64,000 nucleotides of DNA from Hydrangea macrophylla (taxonomy: Eukaryota; Streptophyta; Magnoliopsida; Cornales; Hydrangeaceae), in contig CM066987.1 of NCBI GenBank assembly GCA_033977485.1, positions 84,253,588 to 84,317,587 of the forward strand, read 5' to 3'. Under the pieces are notes generated by a model, which had not been told where the DNA came from, searched no databases, and saw only the letters and a program-made list of their open reading frames with translations. Made by a program: the position numbers and the translations under genes. This document shows positions 33,265 to 45,099 of this stretch, in pieces. Every line of letters begins with the position of its first letter. Position 1 is the first letter of the stretch.

Positions 33265-33801
33265 TTGAGAAGGACTAAAGATTACATGCTTATGTACGGC
33301 AGTAGTGAGTTAATTCTAGTGGGATACACTGACTCGAACTTTATGTCAGATGAAGATTTGAGAAAATTGACATCCGGACATTTCTTTACCTTGGGAGGTG
33401 GTACTATTAGTTGGAGGAGCATTAAGCAGAAATGCATTGCAGACTCAACTACAGAAGCTGAGTATGTAGCTGCTTGTGAAGCCACAAAGGAAGCTGTTTG
33501 GTTCAAGAAGTTCCTTATGGAGCTCGAGATGGTACCAGCGTTGCTATCACCAATTATGCTTTATTCTGATAATAGTGGGGCAGTGTCTCAGTCCAAGGAG
33601 CCAAGGAACCATGGGAAGGAAAAGCACTTAGAGCAGAAATATCATCTTATCCGAGATATTGATCAACGTGGAGATGTGACTGTCACCAAGATTACCACTG
33701 CTGACAATCTTGTTGATCCGTTCACAAAGGCCTTGCCACAGAAGGTCTTTGATCATCATCTAGATAGTCTAGGTCTCATATATAATCCTGTATGGTTGTG
33801 A
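33265..33801 (+). pseudogene. F RNase H (178-codon open block)
   Basis: VGYTDSNFMSDEDLRKLTSG, ISWRSIKQKCIADSTTEAEYVA and LYSDNSGAVSQSKEP hold the acidic catalytic positions. It ends at the natural polyprotein stop 16 bp before the 3' LTR. The best preserved domain of F. Confidence 0.88.
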
Positions 33802-33816
33802 GTGCAAGTGAGAGTT
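33802..33816 (+). other. F polypurine tract
   Basis: gagtgcaagtgagagtt directly before TGTTGGG, the position of the plus-strand primer. Confidence 0.7.
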
Positions 33817-34823
33817 TGTTGGGTTTGTGCCCTCAAACCATTACTTTATATATGAGACATTAACATTTTAATATATGGATATCAGCTTTACATTTCATTG
33901 TGTATGTTTCTTTCATGAAATGATTGTTAATCCTTAAGCATCATAGTAGGTAATTCGTGTGTATATGAGAAACATACAAGTGAGATACGAATTACTATCC
34001 ATTGATACTTAGAATTTGTCACAGTGAATGATGAGACTGGATATCTCATCAGGTTTACACTATAGCATGATTAACTACCATTGGATGGAGTGATCAATCT
34101 CAATTACTAGATTGTAACTCTTAGTTAATATGCTAGTGCTTATAGTACATTGATGGACCTAAGCTTTCCTATTGACACTCAAGACTGTCAAACAGTCAAT
34201 AGGAACTCATAACTTGTATAAGGTACGTGTTCTTAATCTTGAGATGATTATGAACACAGACTGTGGATATGGCTGCTTTGACTTACCAATCAGTGAGGTC
34301 TATAAAAGATCAACACCTGGGTATCTTGGGTATGTCATGTTCATAGGGTTGTGAACATATACTGTCGAGATAGAATCTACCCTCTGATTTAGAGTAAGCA
34401 TTCCCTTGAGAATGTCACCAAGTTGATTACTGAGAACTGCAGTCTTGTTGATAACTAGTTGTCAACATGTTTGGTAATCATCAGAGGTGAATGAGACTCA
34501 AGGAATACAAGAAGTAATCATGATTTGGGTTGACAGTAACAGTTATCCGACTACCTGAATATGATTATGAATGATGATGGTAGAGGGGCATTAGTACACC
34601 ATACAAGTCTAGTTATCACTTCGGATATGTTCTTTTGCGTTGGAGTTAAGTTATCGTTTTATAGTGGAGTAAACGTTAACTAATCATTTTGTTAGTTTGC
34701 TAACCAAAGAGTTTGGTTATGGTAATTAACAACTGATCGGAGCCAGCAATAAAGAACCTAGGAGGTCCCACTCTTAGCTCCACTGGGATGCTTAGAAAGG
34801 CACATGAGGATCTTGTTAAGGCG

Positions 34824-34936
34824 GGTTCGATCGATCGAAGTTGTCTCGATCGATTGAAGTCTTGGCGGGTCAATTGATCAAAGGTGTTTCAATCGATCGA
34901 AGCTTCGATCGATCGAAGCCACTTTCATCGCTCGAA
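34824..34936 (+). promoter_or_regulatory. ATCGAT palindrome array in F U3
   Basis: Six copies of a (G/C)TTCGATCGAT(C/T)GAAG-type motif in 113 bp, ending about 23 bp upstream of the TATA box at 34959. Some copies are decayed (TCAATTGATCAAAG). Position suggests an upstream promoter element; function is inferred. Confidence 0.8.
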
Positions 34937-34958
34937 CATTAGATTGGTTTTGGGAATC

Positions 34959-34966
34959 TATAAATA
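34959..34966 (+). promoter_or_regulatory. TATA box of F 3' LTR
   Basis: TATAAATA followed by GGGCAGCTGCGTCC, a good plant core-promoter context. In this 3' copy it could drive only downstream sequence, that is, A's LTR in antisense. Confidence 0.75.
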
Positions 34967-35635
34967 GGGCAGCTGCGTCCAGAAAAAAGAGTTCATCATT
35001 TTTACAAACTAGAAGCTGCAGAAACTATTTTAGTCTTCCAAAACCTCCTCTATCCTATCTATAAGGGTTCCCACCAACCCTTGTCCTTCCGGCAAGTGTC
35101 CATAGGAGTCATAGGAGTGAAGACCATCTAGTGGAGGGTGCTGGAAGTCAGAGATTTCAGAATTGGGTTCAAGACACTAAGGTATAATTCTTGTCCCCTC
35201 TCTTGAACACATCTATCGAGATGACGGGTAGTAGATCCGGGCATACCAAATAAGTTTTGTAACTTAACTTTTCTGCTGCACGTTTAAAATTGATTTTAAA
35301 CCTATTTTTCCTTCAGTAAAAGCATATCATGACCAGGCATCCACCCACGTACCATTTCCAAAACTTATCAAACCTACTTAAGCTCAGTACTAAAACCAAT
35401 ACATAACTTCCCATGTGGCCTTACTACTCTGATTGAAATGAGCAGATACCAAACTCATACATGAACCGCATAGTATCTAACATCATTACGTTAATCCATT
35501 ATTCTTAACCATACTTATTTGTGTTGTCACACTCTCCCCCGATAAACCCCAAAGTCGTATAATAGAAATTCGAATCGAGAATCGAACATCCGAACCTCTA
35601 ATATAATAAACAAAAGAACTAAACCATGTGCTGTA

Positions 35636-35757
35636 AATCTCGATTGATTGAAACCATTTCGATCGATTGAGGAAAAGTAATGTTCGAGTGATCGAAGTTG
35701 CTTCGATCGATTGAACCTTCAATAGATTGAACTCAGTTCAATTGCTCGAGGATCATC
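35636..35757. repeat. ATCGAT-type array 1 of A LTR
   Basis: Six motifs such as ttcgatcgattgagg, cttcgatcgattgaac and gttcgagtgatcgaag, variants of TTCGATCGATTGAA. Confidence 0.82.
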
Positions 35758-35934
35758 TTCTCCAGCAGATTCGTAAAACAGAAATATAAACGTCTTACGG
35801 ACATGTTTACTACATCTAAATATACCAAAAAGTTGTAAAACCATTATATAAATGAGACCAAGTGAGTTTAGAACTCACTTAACGTCGGTAAGGGCACGTT
35901 TGGTAAAGCTTGAACACCGAAGCTTTAATGGTGG

Positions 35935-36135
35935 CTCTTCTTCTCTCTGTCTCTCTGCTCCTCTGTCTCTCTCTGCCTTCTCTTTCTCTCTGTCTCCTTT
36001 TCTTCTTCTCCTATGCTTCTCTCTCTATATATATAAATCGATATATGTGTGCGTGTGTATATAGATGTGGATGTATATATAACAAGCATCAACTCTCTCT
36101 CTCTCAAACTCTCAAGTGTTCTAAACCTCACACAC
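35935..36135. repeat. CT and TA/CA microsatellite zone of A LTR
   Basis: (CT)n-rich then TA/TG/CA alternation, the counterpart of 7838-8080 on the opposite strand. ORFs here are microsatellite translations. Confidence 0.85.
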
Positions 36136-36221
36136 ACACACATGAAATTAATGTATATATAGAGGGGAGGGGTATAGGTGGCAATATTTGCGCAGAAACT
36201 GGAATTCTGATGATAACAAGT

Positions 36222-36420
36222 TCGATCAATCGAAAGTAGTTCGATCGCTCAAAAGTAGATCGGTCAGGTTTGATCGATTGAAAAGAGTTTGATCAATTAA
36301 AGTGGGGACAACGTAATGAATTTATGTCGGTAGGGTTTCGATCAATTAAACAAGGTTCGATCGCTTGAACTTTGAAATGCTCGATCGCTCAAAAGGGCTT
36401 CAATCGATAGAAAGTGAAAT
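36222..36420. repeat. ATCGAT-type array 2 of A LTR
   Basis: About eight motifs (gttcgatcaatcgaaag, tttgatcgattgaaaag, ctcgatcgctcaaaag and others) on the other side of the microsatellite zone. Confidence 0.8.
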
Positions 36421-36492
36421 TTCAAGTGGGGTTAAAGGATGTATATAGAATCTCTTTGTATTAAATAATTATTAAAAATACAGGGTATTACA

Positions 36493-36512
36493 TCATCCTC
36501 CACTCATTAAGG
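36493..36512 (-). other. A polypurine tract
   Basis: Minus strand TTAATGAGTGGAGGATGA abutting TGTAATACCC. The preceding GAGGACGAAATCC is a common end of chromovirus pol. Element B keeps the same end at 39955-39975. Confidence 0.8.
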
Positions 36513-36543
36513 ATTTCGTCCTCGACATCAGAGCCATACAGAG

Positions 36544-37462
36544 TTAAAACAAAAATGGAAGCTTTTCACGTATCTCCGATTCTAGCTCCCACGAAGCTTC
36601 ACCTTTATCGTGATGCTTCCTTTGGATCTTGACTAACGGGATTTCCTTATTCCTGAGCTTCTTGATTACACGATCTAAAATGCGAACCTGTCCTTCATTG
36701 AACGTAACGTTGTCATTGACTTCAATATCTTCAAAGTTGATCTCGTGCACTGGGTTAAGAGCACATTTCCTCAACATACTGATATGGAATGCGTTGTACA
36801 CTCCAGACATCTTCGGCGGCAATGCAAGTTGATAAGCAACCTTCCCAACACATTCAAAAATCTCGAACAGTCCGATAAATTGCAGCAATAGCTTGCCTCT
36901 CTTCTGACTAAATCTGACGATGCCTCGAACAGGTGAAACTTTAAGCAGCATATCGTCTCCAAATACAAACTCCAAGCCTTTGCGTCACTTATCAGCATAA
37001 CTTTTGTGTCGCATCTGAGCTATCCTCATCTTCTCACGTATAATCTAAATCTTCTCGCTAGTTTCTCATACCATTTCTGGCCCAAGAAGTTGAGTATCTT
37101 CGACTTCGGCCCAATATAATGGGAATCGGCAAGGTCTTTCGTACAAAGCTTCAAACGGCGCCGTTCCTATACTCGTTCGGTAGCTATTATTGTAGGCAAA
37201 CTCGATCAACGGTAGGTATGTCTCCCAAGAATTCTCAAAATCAATAACGCAATCGCGTAGCATGTCCTCCATCACTTGATTAACATATTCTGTTTGTCCA
37301 TCAGTCTGCGGATGAAAAGCTGAACTCATGTTCTGTGTTGTTCCCATCGCTGTTTGGAGACTCTTCCAAAACTCTGCAATAAGCATAAATCTGGATCTAA
37401 CATGATTGACAAAGGTACTAAGTGTAACCGTACTACGTGCTGTAGATACATCTGGCTCAAAT
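36544..37462 (-). pseudogene. A integrase, C-terminal part with chromodomain-like tail
   Basis: Minus strand. The core end shows AFHPQTDGQTEYVNQVMED with the catalytic Glu position and YLPLIEFAYNNSYRTSIG within 37066-37460. The C-terminal domain (36544-36975) contains VAYQLALPPKMSGVYNAFHI and VRILDRVIKKLRNKEIPLV, then ASWELESEIREKLPFLF, the Tekay-type chromodomain-like ending. The upstream half is at 58328-58780 beyond element B. Confidence 0.88.
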
Positions 37463-38189
37463 GTTCCTATCACGCCCCAGAGAAGCAAAAATAGAGAAAA
37501 AAAGTTCCTTTTTGGTCCCGTAGTTTCGTAACTGATGAATAACCGTATTGTCATCTATACCAACCAACAAATACAACACCAGGGAGGATGCTATTCATAA
37601 AACATATCATATTAACATAATCAGAGGCTACAGTGGAAATATAAAAGGTTTGGAAGCACCATATGCCCAAGTACCAATTATAAAAGTCTACTAAAACTAT
37701 TACAACAGCTGACTTAGAGTCTGAAGCCTATAACAATAATTAACAGAAGTACAACAGATATACAAACTAACTATTACAAAGTAGCATGCCTTCGTCTTCA
37801 AGCCTTCAGCTCCAAGTCCAGCGAAACATCAGTCTCCGTCCTCAAGACCTGCCAAGCTTTAGACATTGGAATGTCCAGGGCACAAAGTACACTAAACAAC
37901 ACTCCTCACCGTTATTGTTCAGCATCTTAAAATGCGGTTAATCTCTTAACAATGACGTCACTCACGGACATAGCAGAGGTCTCATGAAAATATACATGAA
38001 TTTAATGATAGCAGGAAACATATTAAATGAAAACAATAATAAGGATCATGGTATAAATATCTCATCACGTATTCACCAAATCCATGCATGTAACCCATGT
38101 AAGCACCCATGCATCTACCTTTATGTTGGGACGCTGAATCCATGACTGAACATTAATCTTATCATATCCGTACTCACATTCATACCTCT

Positions 38190-38560
38190 ATCCATCTCTG
38201 TATCCATACATCAATACCATATTACAAATCTGTATTCATTTGTCGATACCATAATCTCAAATCCGTATCCATACGTCGATACAATACTGCCAATCGGAAT
38301 CACCCGACTAGGCAGTAGGTCCCAAAATCCCTTGATAGGGTTACCTGTCGTCTACACGGTACCACCTATCTATAAATGATAGAACGGCACATCGGATGCC
38401 TTCAACGATGTATATACCCTCACTGGTCATCTACACAGCTGAGAACACATTAGAGCACTAGCCGGACGTAATCGTCAATGGTACATTGGACGTCTTCAAC
38501 AGTGCATATGCATCACTAGACATCTTCAACAGCGAGAGGTGCACTAGGAACTCTAACCAT
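38190..38560. repeat. Short tandem units in B 3' LTR
   Basis: Three units of about 39 bp with (a)tc(t/c)gtat(t/c)cat(t/a)(t/c)gtcgatacca (38205-38290), then several gga(c/t)(g/a)tcttcaacag units (38395-38545). The same sets occur at 56565-56660 and 56755-56905 in the partner LTR. Confidence 0.72.
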
Positions 38561-39047
38561 CCCACGTCCACCCGACTCGTCAGCCGTTGATCCCACGGAT
38601 CCAAAGCACACATATTTCATATTCCATATAAATTATAGTTCTCATTTCTCATCTTATTCTTCTCATCTCTTCATACAAATATCTCATTTCTCATCGTATT
38701 CTCTTATCTCTTCATACCAATATCCCATGCATGGTGACCACATGTCGTGAAGTGCAATACTCTAGATACAAGAATTACAACATGCTCTGTATCCATCATA
38801 TCTATTCATTACTGATTATTAACATGCCGTTGTGTTCCATTTTACTATTCAGTTTATCAATAATAATATATAGCAATTAAACAGTTCATCTTATAATATG
38901 AACATCAACATTATACAATTTCTGACATACCACGTACTGACCATTATTATATCCAGATATCACTATTATACATGGTACAACTACCCATTAATAACAACTC
39001 AGGTATATCACAACTAGCATAACATATAAACAACATTCTGCTCTTAT

Positions 39048-39215
39048 ACAATTGATTGGACAAAATGTCAATCGATTTGGGATAGCAATCGATTAGAACA
39101 TATGGCAATCGATTGGAAACAATGACAATCGATTGGGCAAAATATCAATCGATTGACATGCCAATCGATTGAAAACTATGTCAATCGATTGGGAAACTAT
39201 CCTATTGATTGGAAT
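39048..39215. repeat. ATCGAT palindrome array 1 of B 3' LTR
   Basis: Nine motifs of the (C)CAATCGATTGG class; four or five exact at the CAATCGATTG core. Confidence 0.9.
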
Positions 39216-39404
39216 CTGTCTTCTTCATCAGAAACTGCTGGTTTTTGTATAAAAACATTGGGAGTTCTTTCCTCTTTCATATACGTTATTAAACACATAC
39301 AAACATCCCAAAGACAACCCTTGAGTGGGTTAATGAAACTCACTTCTCTTTGGCATTCTGGTGATGGCGTCCCGAGTTCCACGGCAGTGGCGGCTATGGT
39401 GATT

Positions 39405-39590
39405 TCTCTCTCCTCTCCTTCTTCTCTCTCTGTCTGTCTCTTCTCTCTGGTCTCCTCTCCCCTTCCTTCTTCTTCTTCTTCTCTTCTCTTCTTCTTCTAC
39501 TCTCTAACCCGAGAGTGTGTGTGTGTGTAAATATATATAATATATGTGTGTGTATATATATGAGAGTATATATATCTCTCAAGCTCTCCC
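39405..39590. repeat. CT and TG/TA microsatellite zone of B 3' LTR
   Basis: CT-rich then GT/TA alternation, between the two palindrome arrays. Confidence 0.85.
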
Positions 39591-39697
39591 TCTAACTGTC
39601 AAACACCCACACACACACATAGAACACTCATATATATAGGAGAGAAAGAGAGCCAAGCGTCCAAACTCATGGCAACCTGGGAACCAAGTTCTAAATA

Positions 39698-39895
39698 GTG
39701 CCAATCGATTGGGATTAGGTGCCAATAGATTGGGGTTGGGTTGGCAACAAGGCAATCGATTGGAAAAACATCCAATCGATTGGAATAGCAATCAATTGGG
39801 ATAAGGTCAATCGATTGAACTCTCAAAAGTAGCATTCGATTGGCATTATATACCAATCGATTGGGATTATATACCAATCGATTGGGATGCAAACT
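39698..39895. repeat. ATCGAT palindrome array 2 of B 3' LTR
   Basis: Nine motifs, several the full 12-base palindrome CCAATCGATTGG (39698, 39773, 39855, 39876). Confidence 0.9.
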
Positions 39896-39954
39896 TACCA
39901 AAAGGCTAGGAAAAGTACTAGGGATATATATACCTAAAAATACAGGGTATTACA

Positions 39955-41047
39955 TCATCCTCCACTCATTAAAAGATTTCATCCTCAAAATCTGAAGCTG
40001 CGGTCCCTATTACCAAAAAGATATCCATTAGCGGCCAAGGGGTTAAAGTTCTAGGCATGCGATATAAATATATCACTGATCTACGAATACTAGGGTGACA
40101 ACTACCAATCCTCAGGATTAAGAGATATGAAATTCATATGTCGAACTTCGAAAAATTTCTAGGTATCACAATCTAATCATCTTACAAATCTAAAACATCT
40201 AGTCTCCAAACACATGAGGTTCCTCCCTCAAGTCAAACTCTATGGTGTGAGGGTTTTATTGATCAAGTGTTCTAATCTCATCTAAGTTGTAAGAAAGCAT
40301 TTTCGTTGACTCCTGTCTTCAATGATGCTTCGAATTGTGCTAACGATGTCTCTACTGTATCAACAGTTTGCTGTCTCCCATCTCTGGGCTCCTGGTTATG
40401 ATTGTCAGCATCCTTAGTCGATCTCTTCTTGTACACAACGTTCTGTGACATCTTTATTACTCCAGTGTTGTCACCAACATTCTTTATTATGTTGACTTAA
40501 AAGGATTATGAATCTAGCATCATAGTTTGTGACTTAAACTTCCTCATGTGTCTCCAATTCCCATATACTATTGATATAATCATCTTTTCGAGGTCGTACC
40601 ACCCGTTAAATACTCATTCTGCTTTCACGTACTAATTAAACAAGTTAGACAATGTTGTATACTGATTTTGTGAGTCGATCTACTACATAACATTCAAAAG
40701 GATAAAAGCAACATGAACTCGGTGTTAAAAATCAATCTTCTGTGGTACGTGTAATTCTGGCATTGTCTCTGCATCACTAGTATCCTCTCTTGTAGACTTG
40801 AAATATTCTAGTTTGTCGTTTCTTGTCAAGTCTGCGTCTCAAGGAAATTGAGATTCCTCATCTCTAGTCTTTATCCAACTTACCAACGGTTGGCGTAGTC
40901 TTTTGTGTATGGAGGCTAATGATGTCAGATAGGGATGCAATTGATGTCTTATGGGGATGCAAAAGATGTCATATAGGATGCAATTGATGTTATATCTATA
41001 CTTGGATAACTATTGTTGATCAGTGTCAAAGGAATTGTTCAGGTATC
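39955..41047 (-). other. B internal 3' region, non-coding
   Basis: Starts with a polypurine tract like A's (minus GAGTGGAGGATGA). No ORF over 60 codons and no pol motif. It ends at the C insertion (left flank gtatc, 41043-41047). Confidence 0.75.
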
Positions 41048-41985
41048 TGATGTTGTCAATATCAAGATATTAAAGTATGCTTATTTATGCTTTACTTTCA
41101 AAAGATTTGTAGTGTGGAAAGTAAAGGTCGAACCCACAGAGATTGTTAATTTTTAATCCTTTAATTAATAAAATATAATCTATTTAGTTATAAGAAAATT
41201 GGAAGTTTGATTGATTTGGAATTTGATTATTACTACTACTTTAAACTATGAATTAAACTAAGAAATTATAGAAATAAAATCTAGAATTAAATCTAAGTAA
41301 ACTTGTGTACGAAATTCAAAGTTGATTTAAATATGTGGAGATGGGATCTAGGATTACAAATCCACCACTAACTATGCATTGGGGATCTATACTTCTTATT
41401 CTAAGTTCTATGTTTGGATAGTTATGACCTATTGTAGCTACAAGCCCAATAGTATCGTCAAGAAGATATCGTTAGTTTAATCTAAACATAATCCATCTAC
41501 GGTTCACATGAATTATCTACCTATAACTAGGGTGTAGCATAACTCATCTTTCCTAAGCATGGATTATAAAAGATATAAACATCACAATCACATAAGCACC
41601 ATTGTATGTAAATACTCCTATCAATCACAGAAATCAAGGACTATTGAGTTCAATAAGCATAAGGAAAAATCTAAGACAAGAATAGATCCAAAATACTCTT
41701 GATTATTAACATTAAAAACTGATTATATAAAATCCACCAACATACAATCACTATCCCAAACCATAAAATCTTAAAATAGAAAAGCATAGAATCCCCCTTT
41801 ACATAGCTAGGGTTTCATTGAAACCCTAGATTATGAGTTTAGTTGCTCATGATGGGTGAAAGCATGAAGATTGAGTTGATGGAAGCCATTAGAAACCTTC
41901 AAGCTTGCTCTTCTCCTTCCTCTTGCCTTCAATGAATGTATGTGAATAGATCTCTAGGTGTGTAACCCTTAAAAATCATAAAAAC

Positions 41986-42003
41986 TAGATATATATATAG
42001 AGT
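41986..42003 (-). promoter_or_regulatory. TATA box of C 3' LTR
   Basis: CTCTATATATATATC on the minus strand, about 140-240 bp downstream of the GC-rich block. The 5' LTR has the same box at about 53484-53496, where it would drive the element. Confidence 0.65.
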
Positions 42004-42140
42004 TTTCAAGGGCTTTTCCAAGCTTTCCTCTCCCGAAACGGATTAAAACAGGTGTTATTTACAATCTGAACGTCTTCAAGCAGTTTCGTTTGCACAGGGC
42101 TCTTCAGAATATTGAAATATGTAACTTTGCTTTTTGTACG

Positions 42141-42229
42141 GATCGCGCGAGCGCGTCATTTGGGAGGTCGCGCGCGCGGATCGCGCGAGCGATTTCTGGG
42201 TTTTCGCGCCCGCGGACCGCGCGCGCGAT
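42141..42229 (-). promoter_or_regulatory. GC-rich motif block in C 3' LTR
   Basis: Three sites built from CGCGCGAGCG half-units, some paired around a GGAC/GGAT/GGGC spacer, in otherwise AT-rich sequence. Site 1 is single here and paired in the other LTR; site 2 is paired here and single there. Confidence 0.85.
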
Positions 42230-42405
42230 GTGTCTTTTTCTGCTTCTTTCTTCCTGCTTTTTCACCTATTTTAACCTGATCTCCTTGTTTTCTTCTAAAA
42301 CCTGATAGAAAATAGAAAATAAAGTAAAACTACACAAAAACAGGATAAAAACGACTAACAAATGTGAATTAAGGCGTATAATTAGGATTTGTTCTCTCCC
42401 GATCA

Positions 42406-44442
42406 CACCCCCAAACCTACATTTTGCTAGTCCTCGAGTAAAAAGAATAAAATAAAACTACTAATAATAAAATTCCTACTCCATTTTCGTATGAATAACG
42501 ATTGCACTTAGCCTGTGCAACAAGCCTTTTAAACCTCTAGGTGTCCCTAGTCGGACGAGTGAAGTCTCGTGAGGGTTCTCATCAACAAGTCACCCACAAC
42601 CATCTTTATTTTTTTTTAACTTGTAAAGATTTTATTCAAAATTTTAAATATTTCAATGGTACATCCTTTTTCGATAAAATCAACCTCAAATGAAACTTTA
42701 AAATTATCAAGAGTAAAACAATCGTATGCCCTCCTACATTATGAAAAATAATCCGAAAACATATATCACCAGAATCAATAAAATATATCGAAGACTCGCA
42801 TGTGTGTGAAATAGTAGTCAAGTGGATACACGGCAACTATGAACGTGAAATATAAATCAGATGACTATTTAGTGATGCTTTGACTACAAATCTCACGTTG
42901 TTAATTACACTCTAAAATAAAGTCACTTTGAAACAGGTGTAAGCACTCATATGTACCCAAATGCGAGAAAGAATTATTGTGCAAAACAAATAAACTCGTG
43001 TATGACTCCGAACAACGTATGACACGACAGAAATAACATAGTCTCATGAATAGATATCGATCGTCAAGTAAATATTATTACTACCATGTTTATACTTCCT
43101 TTTCCTTATCGGTCACATATCCAAATCATGTTTCCATAGAATCAACTAGGATTTTATACGGGTTGTAATGTTGGTCAAGGGTTAAGGCTTAGAAAAGAAA
43201 GGTAAAAGGGATTCAAAAAGTCCGTAAGTACCTAGGAACAGCCTTAATGTGTAACGCAAGGGCTTTACTACAACGACTAGTTATATCACTCTTTTTTTTT
43301 CTTTTCTTTATCTCTTTCAAGAGATTCATCTCTTTGTTTTTTTCAATAACTATTTTTTTCTTTTTTTTTTATATATATATATTTTTTTTACTTCTTTTCT
43401 TTTACTACTCAATACATCATATTTTTTCTAGTCGTTTACTAGCCCAATTTCTTTATGAAAACTATTCTCTAATTACTTTTGGACATAGGGTAGGTAATAT
43501 TTATTAATGGCAAACTCCATATCGGAGTGGGTAGGATAATAGGTGAACAAAGAAATGGCTTATTTAAAAACGGCTCAAATGGGTTAACAAGGGAAAAATA
43601 TTTATATTGGGTAGGCCAAAGGTCGAAAAAGGTTTAATAAAACAGACGGCCTAGCGTCATTTTCTAGAATCACATGATTTTTCAATGTTATGCTATAAGA
43701 GGAAATAGAATTTCTCTACTTTTAATTTTTCTAAACATGGTAATTCTAATACTCACTCGACTTTCAATCAAAATGAAAAAATAATGAGACCAATCAACGA
43801 AATAGTGCGATATGTCAAAGAGATTCGATAATATACTTTACAAACCCTCAAAAAGAATGATAGGCTTAACAGCTCACCGGGTTTAGTCTCCACAATTTTA
43901 CTATTTAAAAATTCAACGTACATTATAGTTCAATTGTTAATATGTATCCATATGACTACGTGTCGTGCAACAAGATATGCAAGTATAAGATATAAAACAA
44001 TGATTCTAAGGATATACAATCTTAAGACATACTTTCATAGATTCGGTAGACATTTGATTATACACTCTCTTAATTCTCAAAGTTTCAACGAAATTTAATT
44101 TCAATAAAACTTTTGTTTTTCTATTATTATTATACTTCTATTTTTGTTTTGTTTTTTTTATTTTTCTATTTTACAATGAATTAAAAGAACTAACAAATGA
44201 ATGAAATAACGAATAAAAGAAAACTAACAAAAATATTCTGAAGTACGAAAACAAGAACAAGAAAATATACGAATAAAACAAAACAAAACACTAAAATGAA
44301 ATATCCATACACTCCCCCCAAACCAAATCACTGCATGTCCCTATGCAGAGGGGAACATGACAATGACATAGATGTAGTCCTCATAGAAGATCACCAGGAC
44401 GTCCACTCCACAAAAAATGTCTGACGGAGGCTGTACTCCAGA
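42406..44442 (-). other. C 3' internal region, non-coding part
   Basis: Polypurine tract at 42406-42415 (minus TTTGGGGGTG), then about 2 kb of AT-rich sequence with long T runs (43285-43400) and no supported ORF. Confidence 0.75.
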
Positions 44443-45099
44443 TCAAACGTACCAGTCCACAAGCTCCCACTCCGGGTGCTCCGCAGGGTCGAACGGTGGG
44501 TCCACCTCATCAAAATCAGCATGTAAATCCAGACGCTCACCCTCCTCAATCCCCTCAATGACACTCGGACCCAAATCCACCCTATCATCCTCAGGGCCGG
44601 AATAAGGCGCAAATATCGAAGCAATGTCCTCAGGGGACCAGTCAGGGTGACCCGGACGCTGTCGAACAACGTCCGGCACATAATCAGGTAGGTTCCTATA
44701 TGGATAGGTAACCTCGGGTGTAGGCACAATAGACTCAACAGGGTCAGATAAAGAAATAGCCGCTAATTCGGAGACAACACCCTCATCGTCCTCATCGGTC
44801 GAGGAATCGGCCGATTCAGATGAAGAAGACTCGGAAGACGTAGGGGGAGCGTCGTAAGGGCCATCAATAATAGTAGGGTCATCACCAAACAGGTCATCCT
44901 CATCGGAAGAATCAGAATAGCTAAGAATGGGCATACGAGGATGACGATGACACCAGCCGGGACGACCGACCGGACCGTCAGGTTTGGCTAGCCTAGGACT
45001 AAGTATAGGAGTATCAGAAGACGAGCTGAAATTAGAATAATAACTCGACTGACTCGGAGACCTATCAGGTGAAGTAGGAGGAGAAATCGGGTGGTCCAT
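44443..45099 (-). CDS. Acidic Ser/Asp/Glu-rich ORF in the env position of C
   Basis: 218 codons, ATG to stop, in sense orientation between integrase and the 3' LTR. No family recognised. N-terminal 40 residues are Ser/Pro-rich. Residues about 60-130 are strongly acidic (DSSDEDDLFGDD, SSESADSSTDEDDEG). The C-terminal half is rich in Asp, Glu and Pro, ending HPEWELVDWYV. I see no signal peptide or membrane segment, so it is not env-like beyond position. The frame is open upstream to a TGA near 45145. An Athila-type extra ORF or captured sequence are both possible. Confidence 0.6.
   Translation of the reverse strand: MDHPISPPTSPDRSPSQSSYYSNFSSSSDTPILSPRLAKPDGPVGRPGWCHRHPRMPILSYSDSSDEDDLFGDDPTIIDGPYDAPPTSSESSSSESADSSTDEDDEGVVSELAAISLSDPVESIVPTPEVTYPYRNLPDYVPDVVRQRPGHPDWSPEDIASIFAPYSGPEDDRVDLGPSVIEGIEEGERLDLHADFDEVDPPFDPAEHPEWELVDWYV

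Larger units (their letters stand above)
28132..35315 (+). mobile_element. Ty1/copia element F (plus strand, degenerate)
   Basis: A 7.2-kb copia element flanked by gtaaa on both sides (28127-28131 and 35316-35320). The 5' LTR is partial (28132 to about 29086) and the 3' LTR complete (33817-35315, TGTTGGGTTT...CCTTCA). Gag, protease, integrase, RT and RNase H occur in order, with many stops. The RNase H end (PFTKALPQKVFDHHLDSLGL) and ISWRSIKQKCIADSTTEAEY suggest a Tork/Angela-type lineage; tentative. Confidence 0.92.
33817..35315 (+). repeat. F 3' LTR (complete)
   Basis: 1,499 bp, TGTTGGGTTTG to TTTTCCTTCA, followed by gtaaa. The last about 540 bp, absent from the 5' LTR, hold an ATCGAT array, a TATA box and R/U5. 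Confidence 0.92.
27065..36492 (-). repeat. A 3' LTR, interrupted by copia F
   Basis: LTR parts 27065-28131 and 35321-36492. On the minus strand it starts TGTAATACCCTG and ends GGGGCGTGACA. It is related to the solo LTR at 7449-9671: same termini, same CCTTAACGAGC tandem units, and microsatellite zone between two motif arrays. The motif here is TTCGATCGATTGAA rather than CCAATCGATTGG. Removing F leaves about 2.2 kb, the size of the solo LTR. Confidence 0.88.
37468..39954 (-). repeat. B 3' LTR
   Basis: 2,487 bp; minus strand TGTAATACCCTG...GGGGCGTGATA (ancestral GTGACA inferred). It holds about 85 bp near 37551-37635 not found in the partner LTR. Related to A's LTR and the solo LTR. Confidence 0.88.
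41048..42405 (-). repeat. C 3' LTR
   Basis: 1,358 bp, minus strand TGATCGGGAGAG...GACAACATCA. It is nearly identical to 52544-53899; most differences I saw are single bases plus the GC-block indels. Confidence 0.93.
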
